A stretch of 64,000 nucleotides of DNA from Fontisubflavum oceani (GCF_030407165.1 NZ_CP129111.1:682001-746000), one strand, 5' to 3'. Positions 1 to 9,832 are shown, counted from the first letter of the stretch. Notes: a model not told the origin generated them from the sequence alone. Numbers and translations: made by a program.

Positions 1-1082
1 CCCAGAAGGCCGTGCGCGCATTGAGGAACAGGAAGAGGAGGAGGACAACCAGGCCAAGGCCGAGCAAACCATTGTCGAGCAAGATGTTCAGACGCGCCGA
101 GATCGACTCCGCCCGGGTGCGGATCAACTCGATCGCCACGCCTTCGGGCAGGGTCAACTGCATCTCTTCGGCCACCGCTTGCACGGTTTCCTGAATGCCA
201 ATCGCGTCGCCCTGATCGGTCCGGTCCACGCGCACAGAAATCGCCGGGTCTTCTCCAACGAAATAGGCGCGTTCCCGGTCCACGCCTTCGGTCCTGACTT
301 GCGCCAACTCGCCGATTGTCAGCGTCGATCCATCGGCGTTGGTCCTGAGCACGATCCCCGCGATTTCTTCGGCGCTGCGCCGGGCGGTTCCGGTACGGAC
401 GCGAGCATTGGCGCTATCCACATCGCCAGCCGGGGCCGTATCGGCCTCGGCGGCAATCGCGGCCGCAATCTCGGACATCGAGATATCGTGGCGGATCAAA
501 GACGCAGACGGCACTTCGACAATTGTCTCGGGCGCGGCCACGCCGCGAATAGTGGAGCGGGTCACGCCTTCGGCAAAGAGGCGCGCGACAAATTCGTCGG
601 CGAAGCGCCCGATCTGCTCCACGCCCACCGGCCCGGTGATCACCACATCGGTCACCCGGTCGCGCCAGGCCCCACGGCGGACCGACGGGTCATCGGCATC
701 CTCGGGTAAATCGGAGATCGTATCGACAGCCGCCTGCACATCATCCGCCGCGCGGCCCATATCCCAACTGGGTTCAAACTCCAGCCGGATCGTCGCGCTG
801 CCCTCCCGCGCGGTGGAGCTCGATTCGGTGACGCCTTCGACGACCAACAAACGCGGCTCCATCACCGCAATGATCGCTTCGTCCACATCTTCGGCGCCTG
901 CGCCGTCCCAGGTGACCGTGACCGTCACGTTATCGACCACGACATCGGGAAAGAACTGCGCCCGCATGTTTGGGAAGGCGGAGAGCCCCAACACAATCAG
1001 AGTGACAAGCAGGGTTTGCCGCCGTCCGGTGTCGGGTGAAGTAAGACAGGACACCGCCCGCGCTGGCCGGAAGCTGCCGCAT
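1..1082 (-). pseudogene. RND-family efflux transporter, N-terminal part, frame broken, runs off the window
   Basis: Inner-membrane proton-driven efflux pump subunit of the AcrB/MexF type. The minus strand reads a first membrane helix, then FPNMRAQFFPDV and WDGAGAEDVDEAI, the porter half and the start of helix 2 (VVLLLLFLFLNARTAFW), about 360 residues, with no stop before base 1. The start MRQLPASAGG at 1082 lies in another frame from the rest: removing one G from the run at 1012-1014 joins TRHRTAAN to LLVTLIVLGL. The start is 3 bases beyond the adaptor stop, so the two are co-transcribed. Family is certain; substrate unknown. The frame change is probably a sequence error. Confidence 0.82.
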
Positions 1083-1085
1083 GCG

Positions 1086-2546
1086 CTAGCTCCCCATCCG
1101 CGCTTCGATACGCGCCACCATGCGGGCCGGCACCTCGTCTTGGTTCAGCTGCCGCAGCATCCGCTCTTTCACATCCGCGGGAATGAAGGCGTTGCTTTCG
1201 ACATAGGCGATTAAGCGGGCGCGGCGATCAGGATCAAGCGCGACGGTCTCCGGCGCTGTTTCAACCTCACCACCTTCGGTCGGACGCAGCGCGTTGATCC
1301 GAATGCCCGCGCCCAGAACTGGCGTCCGGGCCAAAACGACCTCTCGACCATGGAGCGGCGGCGCGCGGATGATCACATCATCGCCTTGCCGCCGGAGCAA
1401 GGTCACCTGCGCCTCTTCCAAACGGTCATCCGCGCCCAGAACCAAGACGCGATTGTCGCCATCCACCGCAGTCGCGGGCAGAAGGGCCACATTGTCCAAC
1501 GGCGCTTCCTCAAGCTGCACGGTCACGAAATCGCCGGTGCGAAACCCACGGACTTCCTGCAGCTGTGCAAAGAGCAGACGGCCCGATTGCCCCTCTTCAA
1601 CCGCGCCGCTCTCGCGGGTCAGGACAGCCGGTGCGGTGACATCAAGGCCAAACACGTCTAGGACAACCGTCACGGGCAACCGAGGCAGTTGCCCGTCATC
1701 GTCCAACAGGCGGGAATATTGCGTCGTCGAAACCCGGAACGCGACTTCGAGTCTTTCGGGATCAATCAACCGCGCGATTTGTTCGTTGCGATTGACCAAA
1801 CGGCCCGCGACCACATTGACCTCTGCCAGAACGCCGGAGAACCCGGCGCGCAATTCGGTTTCGGCCAAAACCCGGTCCGCTTCGGTCAGGCTGATCCGCC
1901 GCCGGTCAATCGCGGTGCCGGCTTGATCCACCCGTGCCTCGGCCTGCGCAAGGGCCTGACGGCGGGACAAAACGGCTTGATCCGCGGTGGCGGCGGCCAG
2001 TTCCGCCGTCTCGACCGCGGCGGCGCTGCCCACTCCGCGTTCTGCGAGGTCTTGCTGCCGGACCAAAGCGCGCGCACGCAAATCGGCCTGGGTTTGTGCC
2101 GCCGTCACATCCTCCTGCGCCAGGTCCAACGCCCGGATCGCATCGCGCAGCTCTGCTTCGGCTTCACGCATGTCGGCGGCGGCAGTGTCGCGAGCCGATT
2201 GCGCCTCGGCAGGGTCGATGCGGAGCAAGAGCTGCCCGGCCTCAACCGCGCCGCCATCCTCAAACCCATCAGCCAGTTCAACCACCAGACCCTGGGCCGG
2301 GGCGCGCAACTCCAAGGTGCGGCGGCTGCGCACCTCGCCAAAAGCCGTTAGAACCGGCGTCGCCGTCTGCGGCTCCAAAGTGCGCACTTCCGCTGTGAAC
2401 ACGCGCTCGCGCGCAGCCCCCGGGCGCCCCTCCTCCGCCCAACGCGATTGCAGCGCGGAATAGACCGTGTTTCCGGCCCAGGCGAGCAGGCCCACGGTCA
2501 GAGAAATCAGGAACAGGCCCACAACGGAGCGTCGGAAAAATCGCAT
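1086..2546 (-). CDS. HlyD/AcrA-type periplasmic adaptor (membrane fusion protein) of an RND pump
   Basis: Periplasmic adaptor that links an RND pump to an outer-membrane channel. The 486 residues open with a single membrane anchor (about 8-30), followed by a lipoyl-like half motif, a long alanine/glutamate-rich coiled coil (about 105-220) and beta-barrel sequence (LLDDDGQLPRLPVTVVLDVF). It sits directly upstream of the pump gene with a 3-base gap, the usual adaptor-pump operon order. No regulator gene is visible beside it. Start chosen at the ATG giving the intact membrane anchor. Confidence 0.85.
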   Translation of the reverse strand: MRFFRRSVVGLFLISLTVGLLAWAGNTVYSALQSRWAEEGRPGAARERVFTAEVRTLEPQTATPVLTAFGEVRSRRTLELRAPAQGLVVELADGFEDGGAVEAGQLLLRIDPAEAQSARDTAAADMREAEAELRDAIRALDLAQEDVTAAQTQADLRARALVRQQDLAERGVGSAAAVETAELAAATADQAVLSRRQALAQAEARVDQAGTAIDRRRISLTEADRVLAETELRAGFSGVLAEVNVVAGRLVNRNEQIARLIDPERLEVAFRVSTTQYSRLLDDDGQLPRLPVTVVLDVFGLDVTAPAVLTRESGAVEEGQSGRLLFAQLQEVRGFRTGDFVTVQLEEAPLDNVALLPATAVDGDNRVLVLGADDRLEEAQVTLLRRQGDDVIIRAPPLHGREVVLARTPVLGAGIRINALRPTEGGEVETAPETVALDPDRRARLIAYVESNAFIPADVKERMLRQLNQDEVPARMVARIEARMGS

Positions 2547-2642
2547 TCAGGTGCCTATCACGGTGCCAAGAGCCTCAAAGGTAGTATCTGAGGCGATCAC
2601 GTCCAAGTCACGGGTCTTTGCAGGCTTGCACGCAGCCGCCGT

Positions 2643-3185
2643 TTACTTCCGTCGCTTATGTTCATCTAAACGTGGAAAAATTTCGACGAAATTGCAGGGG
2701 CGGTGCCGATAATCGAGCTGCCAGCGCAAAATCTCGTCCCACGCGTCTTTGCAGGCCCCGCTGCTTCCGGGCAGGGCAAACAGATAGGTTCCATCGGCAA
2801 CACCACCCGTCGCGCGAGATTGCACGGCGGAGGTGCCGATTTTCTGCATCGAGACCATGGTGAACACGGTGCCGAAGGCTTCGATCTCTTTCTCATAGAC
2901 ATCGCGATGGGCCTCCACGGTCACATCGCGGCCCGTCAGGCCGGTTCCACCAGTGGAGATAATCACATCAATCTCTGGGTCCGCGCACCAGGCACGCAGT
3001 TGATCCGCGATCTGGTGTCGCTCATCACGCAGGATTTGACGCGCGGCGAGCTTGTGGCCCGCATCGGTCAGTCGCTGAACCAAAAGATCGCCGGATTTGT
3101 CTTCTGCCAAACCGCGCGTGTCGGACACGGTCAGAACCGCGATGCGGACCGGCAGAAACTCTTTGCTTTCGTCAATTCGGGACAT
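2643..3185 (-). CDS. moaB: Molybdenum cofactor biosynthesis protein B
   Basis: MoaB/Mog-family protein of molybdopterin synthesis (180 residues), expected to act in adenylation of molybdopterin. Visible family signatures are VLTVSDTRG near the N-terminus and ISTGGTGLTGRDVT in the middle, the molybdopterin-binding loop. The ATG at 3185 is preferred over an in-frame one at 3248 because GAGG lies six bases upstream and the extra N-terminal residues look unlike the family. It is one of several molybdenum genes in the window (moaDE, modABC, msrP), none adjacent to it. Confidence 0.88.
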   Translation of the reverse strand: MSRIDESKEFLPVRIAVLTVSDTRGLAEDKSGDLLVQRLTDAGHKLAARQILRDERHQIADQLRAWCADPEIDVIISTGGTGLTGRDVTVEAHRDVYEKEIEAFGTVFTMVSMQKIGTSAVQSRATGGVADGTYLFALPGSSGACKDAWDEILRWQLDYRHRPCNFVEIFPRLDEHKRRK

Positions 3186-3269
3186 GGGTGACCTCAAAAC
3201 GGGGGTTATTTCTGGAAGATTGGGGCGCCTATGTCTCGGCCTGCCCACTTAGAACAATGAGCAGGTGCA

Positions 3270-4059
3270 TCATCCGCCGCCGCCCAGCCGCGCCTGGAGG
3301 CTCAGCAAATCCGCCCAGGTCTCGCGTTTCATGATCGGGTTTCGCAGCAGATAGGCCGGGTGGAACATCGGCAGAACCGGCTTGCCCAACCCATCGGTCC
3401 AGTGCCCGCGCATCCGTGTGATACCTTTGCGCCCCAGAATGCCGAGGCAGGAGATATTGCCCATCAGCACCAAAACCTCTGGTGCGGCGAGTTCCACATG
3501 CCGTTTCACGAAATGGCAGCATCATCGCCATTTCTTCCGGACTCGGATCGCGGTTCTGTGGTGGACGCCAAGGCAGGATATTGGTGATGTAAAGCGCGTT
3601 GTCGCCATCCCGGTCGCGCCCCATCCCAATGGCATCGAACATCTTGTCGAGGAGTTGCCCGGCCCGGCCAACAAAGGGCTTGCCTTGTATGTCTTCATCG
3701 CGCCCGGGCGCTTCACCGATGATCATGACCCGCGCACCGGGCACGCCATCCGAGAAAACAAGGTTCCGCGCGCCGCGTTGCAACTCGCAATGCGGATAGG
3801 CGGCCATCGCTGCTTTCAACGCATCCAAATCGTCCGCGGCACCCGCCATCTGGCGTGCCTCGGCCACAACATCGGCCTCCACCGCGACAGGTGTCGCGGC
3901 AGCGGCTGGCGTCGGTGCGGGTTTGGCAGATGGCTTCGGCGCGGCTTCGGCAAGCTCAAAGCGGTTGAGCGGCAGATCTCCGATCGCTTCATCCGCGCCC
4001 AGCTCCACTTGCCACTCCAAGAGCGCCTTTGCCGAATGAAAATCCAGAGCCTGATCCAT
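3270..4059 (-). pseudogene. Uracil-DNA glycosylase (family 4/5 type), frame broken near 3510
   Basis: Removes uracil from DNA. The first frame gives a proline/alanine-rich N-terminus and the active-site motif GEAPGRDEDIQGKPFVGRAG, ending sensibly at EEMAMMLPF. A second frame continues with KRHVELAAPEVLVLMGN and the second catalytic motif MFHPAYLLRNP, stopping at 3270. Deleting one base near 3510 joins them into a protein of about 260 residues, normal for the family. Both halves are well conserved, so a sequence error is likelier than decay. The start is divergent from pyrB, about 160 bases away. Confidence 0.82.
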
Positions 4060-4221
4060 GGTGCCAAGCTAGGCCCGCTCGCGACCGAGGTAAATGGCTA
4101 TTGGGTGGCCCGAAATGCCGTCATTCGACGCATGGCCAGTGATCCGACAAATGCGACGGCTCAGACGCTTGCCGGGGGCGGCGCGCCTGCCTATAAGCGG
4201 CGCAGTCAGAGCGAGGGGTCG

Positions 4222-5178
4222 ATGACGTTCCGCCAAAACCATCTGCTTGGGATCGAACCTCTGCATCCGGAGGAGATCACCACGATCCTCGATCTCGCCG
4301 ACCGCTATGCTGAAATGGAGCGCGGCACGCAGAAGCATGGCGACGCGCTGACCGGGCTGACCCAGATCAACATGTTCTTCGAGGCCTCGACCCGCACCCA
4401 GGCGAGTTTTGAGATCGCGGGCAAACGGCTTGGTGCCGATGTGATGAACATGGCGATGGCTGCCAGCTCCCTGAAAAAGGGCGAGACGCTAATCGACACG
4501 GCGCTGACGCTGAACGCAATGCATCCGGATTTGTTGGTCGTGCGTCATCCACATTCCGGCGCGGTGAACCTGCTGGCCGATAAGGTGAATTGCGCGGTTC
4601 TGAACGCCGGGGATGGGCGGCATGAGCATCCGACGCAGGCGCTGCTCGATGCCCTAACGATCCGCCGGGCCAAGGGGCGGCTGCACCGCCTCAACATCGC
4701 GATCTGTGGTGACATCGCGCATTCGCGCGTCGCCCGCTCAAACATCCTGCTGCTTGGCAAGTTGGAGAACCGCATCCGGTTGATCGGCCCGCCGACGCTG
4801 ATACCCTCTGGCGTCGCCGATTGGGGTGTCGAGGTCTATGACGATATGGATGCGGGGCTTGAAGGTTGCGACGTCGTGATGATGCTCCGGCTGCAAAAAG
4901 AGCGGATGGATGGCGCGTTTATCCCGTCGGAGCGCGAATACTATCATCGCTTTGGGCTCGACGCGGAGAAGCTTTCGGCGGCGAAAGACGATGCGATTGT
5001 CATGCATCCGGGCCCGATGAATCGGGGTGTGGAGATCGACGGCACCCTGGCCGATGACATCAACCGCTCGGTCATTCAGGAACAGGTGGAGATGGGCGTG
5101 GCCGTGCGCATGGCGGCCATGGATTTGCTGGCGCAGAACCTCCGCGCCGCCCGCGAACCACAAGGGGTGATGGTGTGA
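4222..5178 (+). CDS. pyrB: Aspartate carbamoyltransferase catalytic chain
   Basis: Condenses carbamoyl phosphate with aspartate, the first committed step of pyrimidine synthesis, in the cytosol. The protein is 318 residues. The carbamoyl-phosphate motif STRT is at residues 56-59 within FFEASTRTQASFE; HPTQALLDALTI and MHPGPMNRGVEI are also present. The ATG at 4222 follows GAGGGG with good spacing; an open frame further upstream shadows the udg gene and is rejected. The stop overlaps the next gene (GTGA), starting a five-gene chain. The pyrC homologue downstream lacks catalytic residues, suggesting a PyrB-PyrC' complex as in Pseudomonas. Confidence 0.95.
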   Translation: MTFRQNHLLGIEPLHPEEITTILDLADRYAEMERGTQKHGDALTGLTQINMFFEASTRTQASFEIAGKRLGADVMNMAMAASSLKKGETLIDTALTLNAMHPDLLVVRHPHSGAVNLLADKVNCAVLNAGDGRHEHPTQALLDALTIRRAKGRLHRLNIAICGDIAHSRVARSNILLLGKLENRIRLIGPPTLIPSGVADWGVEVYDDMDAGLEGCDVVMMLRLQKERMDGAFIPSEREYYHRFGLDAEKLSAAKDDAIVMHPGPMNRGVEIDGTLADDINRSVIQEQVEMGVAVRMAAMDLLAQNLRAAREPQGVMV

Positions 5179-5687
5179 GCGCGGTACTGCATGTTCTGGC
5201 CCTGAACCTGCCGCTCGAGATTCGGCACACGCATCTGACCCGGCAACAAGGCGAAACGCCGGACCTCCCGGATTTGGCGGCATGGTTGGGTGTGAGCACC
5301 CTCCAAACCGATCAGGTAGAGCTGTTCCCCGTGGCCGACTTGGCCGGGCTATCGCTGAGCGCCTACGTGATGGCCGCCTTTGATGTGGACGAGGCCGCCC
5401 TAGAAGAGGCCGTCAAGCGCCTCGACGTGCTGGAAGGGTCCGTTTTGCTGGTGCCCTCCTCGGCCGTCGATGCACCGCCATCACCCGGCGCAGAGGCGAC
5501 TTTGATCGCATCCCTCTCGATGGCAGAACCAGATCATTCCGCAGATTTGCCGCCTGCCGATGTTGCGCCGACACGCTCAGCTGAGCCGACCCCCGCGCCA
5601 AATGGAGCCGGTTTTCGCATCCCACCGGTCGGGATCGGCCTAATCCTCGTGTTTGTTCTGGTGCTTTTGATCTGGTGGTTGAGATGA
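5175..5687 (+). CDS. Hypothetical protein with a C-terminal membrane anchor, in the pyrB operon
   Basis: Not recognised. The protein has 170 residues, with a soluble N-terminal part of about 95 residues, a proline/alanine-rich linker (about 105-145) and one hydrophobic C-terminal segment (VGIGLILVFVLVLLIWWLR), so it is probably tail-anchored in the inner membrane. The GTG start overlaps the pyrB stop by four bases and its own stop overlaps the next gene in ATGA, so translation is likely coupled. No catalytic motif is visible; its position suggests nothing firm beyond co-expression with pyrimidine genes. Confidence 0.75.
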   Translation: MSAVLHVLALNLPLEIRHTHLTRQQGETPDLPDLAAWLGVSTLQTDQVELFPVADLAGLSLSAYVMAAFDVDEAALEEAVKRLDVLEGSVLLVPSSAVDAPPSPGAEATLIASLSMAEPDHSADLPPADVAPTRSAEPTPAPNGAGFRIPPVGIGLILVFVLVLLIWWLR

Positions 5688-6151
5688 GCAACGCGATGCA
5701 AACACATACACCGATGGCACCAACCTCCGAACTGAACCCTGGTGAGGAGGTCATCACCAGCTTCAGCGGAGACAAAACCACCTACTGGCGTGCCCATGCT
5801 TGGATGGCGGCGGTTGCCATGGCGCTTGGCATGGGCGTTCTGGCCGCCCTTGGGAATGCCCATATCTGGACAGGTGCCGTCGGCGGCCTGGCCGCGATTG
5901 CCGTGCGGGCCTTCTATCTGGCCAGCGACGAGGTGGCCGCCCGATGGGATTTGACCAATCACCGCCTGCTCGGCCCCGGCACCCGGTCGATTCCGCTTGA
6001 TCAAATCACCCGGGCGCGCAGCCTGTTCGGCGCGGTGCAGATCGTCACCAGCGGCGGCGACAAGCATTTGCTCAAATATCAAGCCGACACCGCCGCCGTG
6101 ATTGCCCAGATCGACGCCGCACGCGGCGCAGAGCCGGAGACGACCCCATGA
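5684..6151 (+). CDS. Small membrane protein with a bacterial PH-like domain
   Basis: The 155-residue protein has two adjacent hydrophobic segments (about 42-75) followed by a segment resembling bacterial PH-like (bPH2) domains: YLASDEVAARWDLTNHRLL, IPLDQITRARSLFGAVQIVT. In known relatives this fold follows transmembrane helices, but its ligand is generally unknown. The ATG at 5684 overlaps the previous stop and the gene ends overlapping the pyrC homologue. It is not obviously connected to pyrimidine synthesis by sequence; co-transcription is the only link. Domain call is by eye. Confidence 0.72.
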   Translation: MSNAMQTHTPMAPTSELNPGEEVITSFSGDKTTYWRAHAWMAAVAMALGMGVLAALGNAHIWTGAVGGLAAIAVRAFYLASDEVAARWDLTNHRLLGPGTRSIPLDQITRARSLFGAVQIVTSGGDKHLLKYQADTAAVIAQIDAARGAEPETTP

Positions 6152-7422
6152 CCAACGCGCTTTTACACAATGCGCGGTTGATCGATCCAGAGAGCGGATC
6201 AGACACCCTCGGCTGGCTGCGGATCGAAGATGGCGCGATCGCGGAGATCGGCGAGGGCGACCGCTCTGGCGGCACCGATTGCGGCGGCCTTTGCTTGGCA
6301 CCCGGGATCATCGATCTGGGTGTGAAGGTGGGTGAACCCGGGGAACGGCACAAGGAGAGCTTCCGAACCGCAGGCGCAGCGGCCGCAGCCGGCGGGGTGA
6401 CGACAATCGTAACCCGCCCCGACACCACGACGCCAATCGATACGCCCGAAGTGCTCGATTTCGTCCGCAGGCGTGGGCAAGAGGCGGCACCGGTGCGTTT
6501 CCGCCCGATGGCGGCGCTGACCAAAGCCCGCGACGGTCGCGAGATGACGGAGCTTGGCTTTCTGCTCGATGCGGGCGCTGTTGCCTTTACCGATGGCGAC
6601 CGGGTCACGACCGACATCAAAGTTCTGAGCCGATGCATGACCTATGCCCGGTCTCTTGGGGCGCTGATCGTGGCGCATCCGCAGGACCCGGGCCTGAGTG
6701 CGGGCGCGGCAGTGACTTCCGGCAAATTCGCCTCACTCCGCGGCCTGCCCGCCGTCTCGCCCATGGCGGAGCGGATCGGGCTGGAACGGGACCTCGCCTT
6801 GGTCGAGATGACCGGCGCACGCTATCACGCCGATCAGATCAGCACGACCGCCGCTCTGCCCGCACTCACCCGCGCGAAAGCCGCAGGCCTTGATGTCACC
6901 GCAGGCGTTTCGATCCATCATCTGACCTTGAACGAGCTGGATGTGGCTGATTATCGAACCTTCTTTAAGGTCAAACCGCCGCTTCGATCAGAGGAAGATC
7001 GGATGGCGATGGTTGAGGCCGTGCGCGACGGCCTCATCGACGTGATTTGCTCCATGCACACACCGCAAGATGAAGAAAGCAAACGCCTGCCTTACGAAGC
7101 CGCCGCCTCGGGGGCCGTGGGCTTGGAGACGCTCCTGCCCGCCGCGCTTCGTCTCTATCATGCGGAACAACTGACACTTCCGGAGCTGTTCCGCGCCATG
7201 TCCTTGAACCCGGCTCGCCGGTTGGGGCTTCCGGGTGGCCGTCTAGCCGAAGCCGCGCCCGCCGATCTGGTTTTGTTTGACCCCGATGCCCCGTTTGTCT
7301 TGGACCGCTTCACGCTCAGGTCGAAATCCAAGAACACCCCCTTCGACGGGCAACGCATGCAAGGCCGGGTCGAGCAAACCTTTGTCGGCGGAGATGTGGT
7401 TTATGACCGAGGCGCGGCATGA
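6148..7422 (+). CDS. pyrC: Dihydroorotase-like protein, probably non-catalytic (PyrC'-type)
   Basis: Homologue of dihydroorotase (424 residues). The usual metal motif DxHxH at the start of the barrel reads D56-L-G58-V-K60, so both histidines are gone, and the catalytic Asp of the late TDHAPH motif is replaced (SMHTPQ, Met303). Other parts of the fold are kept: VKPPLRSEEDR and GAVGLETLLPAAL. In Pseudomonas such an inactive homologue is encoded beside pyrB and is needed for aspartate carbamoyltransferase assembly. The same role is inferred here. A true dihydroorotase should exist elsewhere in the genome. Overlaps both neighbours by ATGA. Confidence 0.88.
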   Translation: MTNALLHNARLIDPESGSDTLGWLRIEDGAIAEIGEGDRSGGTDCGGLCLAPGIIDLGVKVGEPGERHKESFRTAGAAAAAGGVTTIVTRPDTTTPIDTPEVLDFVRRRGQEAAPVRFRPMAALTKARDGREMTELGFLLDAGAVAFTDGDRVTTDIKVLSRCMTYARSLGALIVAHPQDPGLSAGAAVTSGKFASLRGLPAVSPMAERIGLERDLALVEMTGARYHADQISTTAALPALTRAKAAGLDVTAGVSIHHLTLNELDVADYRTFFKVKPPLRSEEDRMAMVEAVRDGLIDVICSMHTPQDEESKRLPYEAAASGAVGLETLLPAALRLYHAEQLTLPELFRAMSLNPARRLGLPGGRLAEAAPADLVLFDPDAPFVLDRFTLRSKSKNTPFDGQRMQGRVEQTFVGGDVVYDRGAA

Positions 7423-8024
7423 TCCCGGCGATTGAAACCGCTGGCGCGACGCTCGCTCTGGTCGCGATTGCGGCCTATCTGCTTGGCTCAGTGCCGTTTG
7501 GCCTGGTGATCGCGCGGCTTTTTGGCCTGGGTGATATCCGGCAAATCGGATCGGGCAATATCGGCGCGACCAATGTGCTGCGAACCGGCAATAAGCTGGC
7601 GGCCTTTCTGACGCTGATCTTAGACGCTGGCAAAGGTGGCATAGCCGTTCTGCTTGCCCGCGCGCTTTTCGCAGATGACGCGGCGCAGATCGCCGGGTTC
7701 ATGGCGTTTCTGGGCCATTGCTTCCCGGTTTTCCTGGGCTTCAAAGGCGGCAAGGGCGTGGCCACATTCCTCGGCACACTCCTAGCCCTCTTCTGGCCCG
7801 CGGGCATCGCCGCCTGCCTGACTTGGCTCGTAACCGCCGCGATCAGTCGGATTTCCTCTCTCTCAGCTCTGGTGGCCGCCGTTTTGACTCCGGTCTGGAT
7901 GACGCTTCTTGGGATGCCTGAGGCCAGCATCGTAACAGTCGCATTGGCAGCGCTGATCCTCGTTCGGCATCAAAAAAACATCGAACGTATTCGCGATGGC
8001 AGCGAGCCAAGAATAGGCAAGTAA
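7419..8024 (+). CDS. plsY: Acyl-phosphate:glycerol-3-phosphate acyltransferase
   Basis: Inner-membrane enzyme that makes lysophosphatidate from acyl-phosphate and glycerol 3-phosphate, the first step of phospholipid synthesis. The 201-residue protein has five hydrophobic segments and the three family motifs: LLGSVPFGLVIAR, GSGNIGATNVLRTGNK, and GFKGGKGVATFLG. It overlaps the pyrC homologue by four bases (ATGA) and closes the operon that begins at pyrB. About 55 bases follow before the next gene. Confidence 0.93.
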   Translation: MIPAIETAGATLALVAIAAYLLGSVPFGLVIARLFGLGDIRQIGSGNIGATNVLRTGNKLAAFLTLILDAGKGGIAVLLARALFADDAAQIAGFMAFLGHCFPVFLGFKGGKGVATFLGTLLALFWPAGIAACLTWLVTAAISRISSLSALVAAVLTPVWMTLLGMPEASIVTVALAALILVRHQKNIERIRDGSEPRIGK

Positions 8025-8079
8025 TTTCGGCGCAGTTGGTTTATCCTATCGGACATCACAAATTAGACGTGAGGTCATC

Positions 8080-8466
8080 ATGAATTTTCAAACGGCCGTT
8101 CGTACGGTTCTTCTCGAAAAATATGCCACCTTCTCTGGCCGGGCCCGCCGGGCCGAGCTTTGGTGGTTTGTTCTCTTCAATATCGTGGTCAGTATCATTT
8201 TAAGCATCATCGATCGGGCGATATTCGGTGTCTCGATGGAAACCGGCATGACGAACAGCGTGCTTGGGGTGATCTACTCCCTCGCCGTTCTGCTGCCCAG
8301 CATCACGGTCGGTGCGCGGCGGTTGCATGACATTGGCCGGTCCGGCTGGTGGCTGCTGATCGCTTTTATCCCGCTGATCGGCGCGTTGATCCTGATCTAC
8401 TGGTATATCCAGCCCAGCCAAGACGGCAGTAACGAACACGGCCCGAACCCGATCACCGGGGATTAA
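8080..8466 (+). CDS. DUF805 family membrane protein
   Basis: Small polytopic inner-membrane protein of unknown function (128 residues). Family signatures are YATFSGRARRAELWWFVLFN near the N-terminus and RRLHDIGRSGWWLLI before the last helices. GAGG precedes the ATG by five bases. It is separated from plsY by 55 bases and converges with gshA; after correction of gshA the two stop codons overlap. Confidence 0.88.
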   Translation: MNFQTAVRTVLLEKYATFSGRARRAELWWFVLFNIVVSIILSIIDRAIFGVSMETGMTNSVLGVIYSLAVLLPSITVGARRLHDIGRSGWWLLIAFIPLIGALILIYWYIQPSQDGSNEHGPNPITGD

Positions 8467-9832
8467 TAGCTGTATTCACCGTAAATCCGGGTCAGGTCTC
8501 CCCCCCCAATCGCCATGATAATGCGCCAGAAGCTCATCGGCGGGGACATGACCCAATTCAACACTCTCTTTCAGCGCATTCAGGAAATGGGTCTCATCCG
8601 GAATCAATCCGCCCGCGCCGGGGCAACCCCGCGCCGCCAGCCCCGACTCTGCGATGCTCAGCACCTCGCGCGCCAGATCATGCATTTTGATCGCGCCAAC
8701 CGCGGCTTGTAGCCCATCGACCGAGGCCGCGACGCGAAGCGCCTCGCGTGTCTCCGCATCCCAGCCCTTGACCAGATCCCAAGCCGCATCCAGCGCCCCT
8801 TGATCATAGGTCAGCCCGACCCAGAACGCCGGAAGCGCGCAAAGCCGCCGCCAAGGCCCGCCATCGGCACCGCGCATCTCGATGAATTTCTTCAGCCGCG
8901 CCTCGGGGAAAATCGTGGTCAGATGGTCAGCCCAATCGCTGAGCGTCGGCATTTCGCCGGGCAGTGCAGGTAACTCGCCCTTCAAGAAATCGCGGAAGGA
9001 CATGCCGAGCGCATCGACATATTTCCCGTCGCGATAGACAAAATACATCGGCACATCGAGCGCGTAATCCGCCCAGGCCTCGAACCCGAACCCATCTTCG
9101 AACACGAAAGGCAACATGCCGGTCCGGTCGGCATCCAAATCGCGCCACACGCGCGACCGCCAGCTCTTATGGCCGTTCACCTTGCCTTCGAAAAACGGTG
9201 AATTGGCAAAAAGCGCGGTCGCGACGGGCTGCAATGCAAGGGCAACGCGCAGCTTTTGCACCATATCGGCCTCGGACCCGAAATCGAGATTGACCTGAAC
9301 CGTGCAGGTCCGGCGCATCATCGCCGTGCCCATCGTGCCGACTTTCTGCATATAGGCATCCATCAGCTTATAGCGGCCCTTGGGCATCAGCGGCATCTGC
9401 TCATGGGTCCAAATCGGTGCGGCCCCCAACCCGATGAAACCAACCCCGATTTGGTCGGCCACAGCCTTCACCTCGCGGAGGTGGTCGTTCACCTCGTCGC
9501 AAGTCTGATGGATCCTCCAGCGGAGCGCCAGAAAGCTCCAAAGCGCCGCCCGGCTCGAGGCTGACATTCGCGCCGTCTTTCTCCAGCCCGATGATATGGC
9601 CGCCTTCCAAAACCGGCGACCACCCAAACCGGTCGCGCAGCCCTTCCAACACCGCCTGGATCGAGCGCGTGCCCTCATAGGGCAGCGGCTTCAACGTGTC
9701 TTTGCAATAGCCGAATTTCTCGTGTTCGGTGCCAATCCGCCAATCTTCTTTGGGTTTGCAGCCATCGGCCAAGTATTCGGCCAGTTGCTCATGCCGCTCG
9801 ATCGGGCCGCCGCCAGATTGGGGAATAGACAT
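8463..9832 (-). pseudogene. gshA: Glutamate-cysteine ligase (plant/alphaproteobacterial type), two frame breaks
   Basis: First enzyme of glutathione synthesis, joining glutamate and cysteine with ATP. The N-terminus (IGTEHEKFGY, LEGGHIIGLEKDG, SLEPGGALELSGAPLED) reads from 9832 to about 9513, where the frame changes and resumes with IHQTCDEVNDHLREV through the conserved MRRTCTVQVNLDF. A second break lies in the eight-C run 8500-8507: dropping one base restores the C-terminus GDWGGDLTRIYGEYSY and the stop at 8463; uncorrected, the frame stops at 8476. Corrected length is about 456 residues, normal for the family. Two breaks in one conserved enzyme point to sequence error. Confidence 0.85.

Noticed and set aside
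3382..4221. Long N-terminal extension of pyrB
   Set aside because: This part overlaps the udg gene on the other strand; a good ribosome site and family similarity place the start at 4222.
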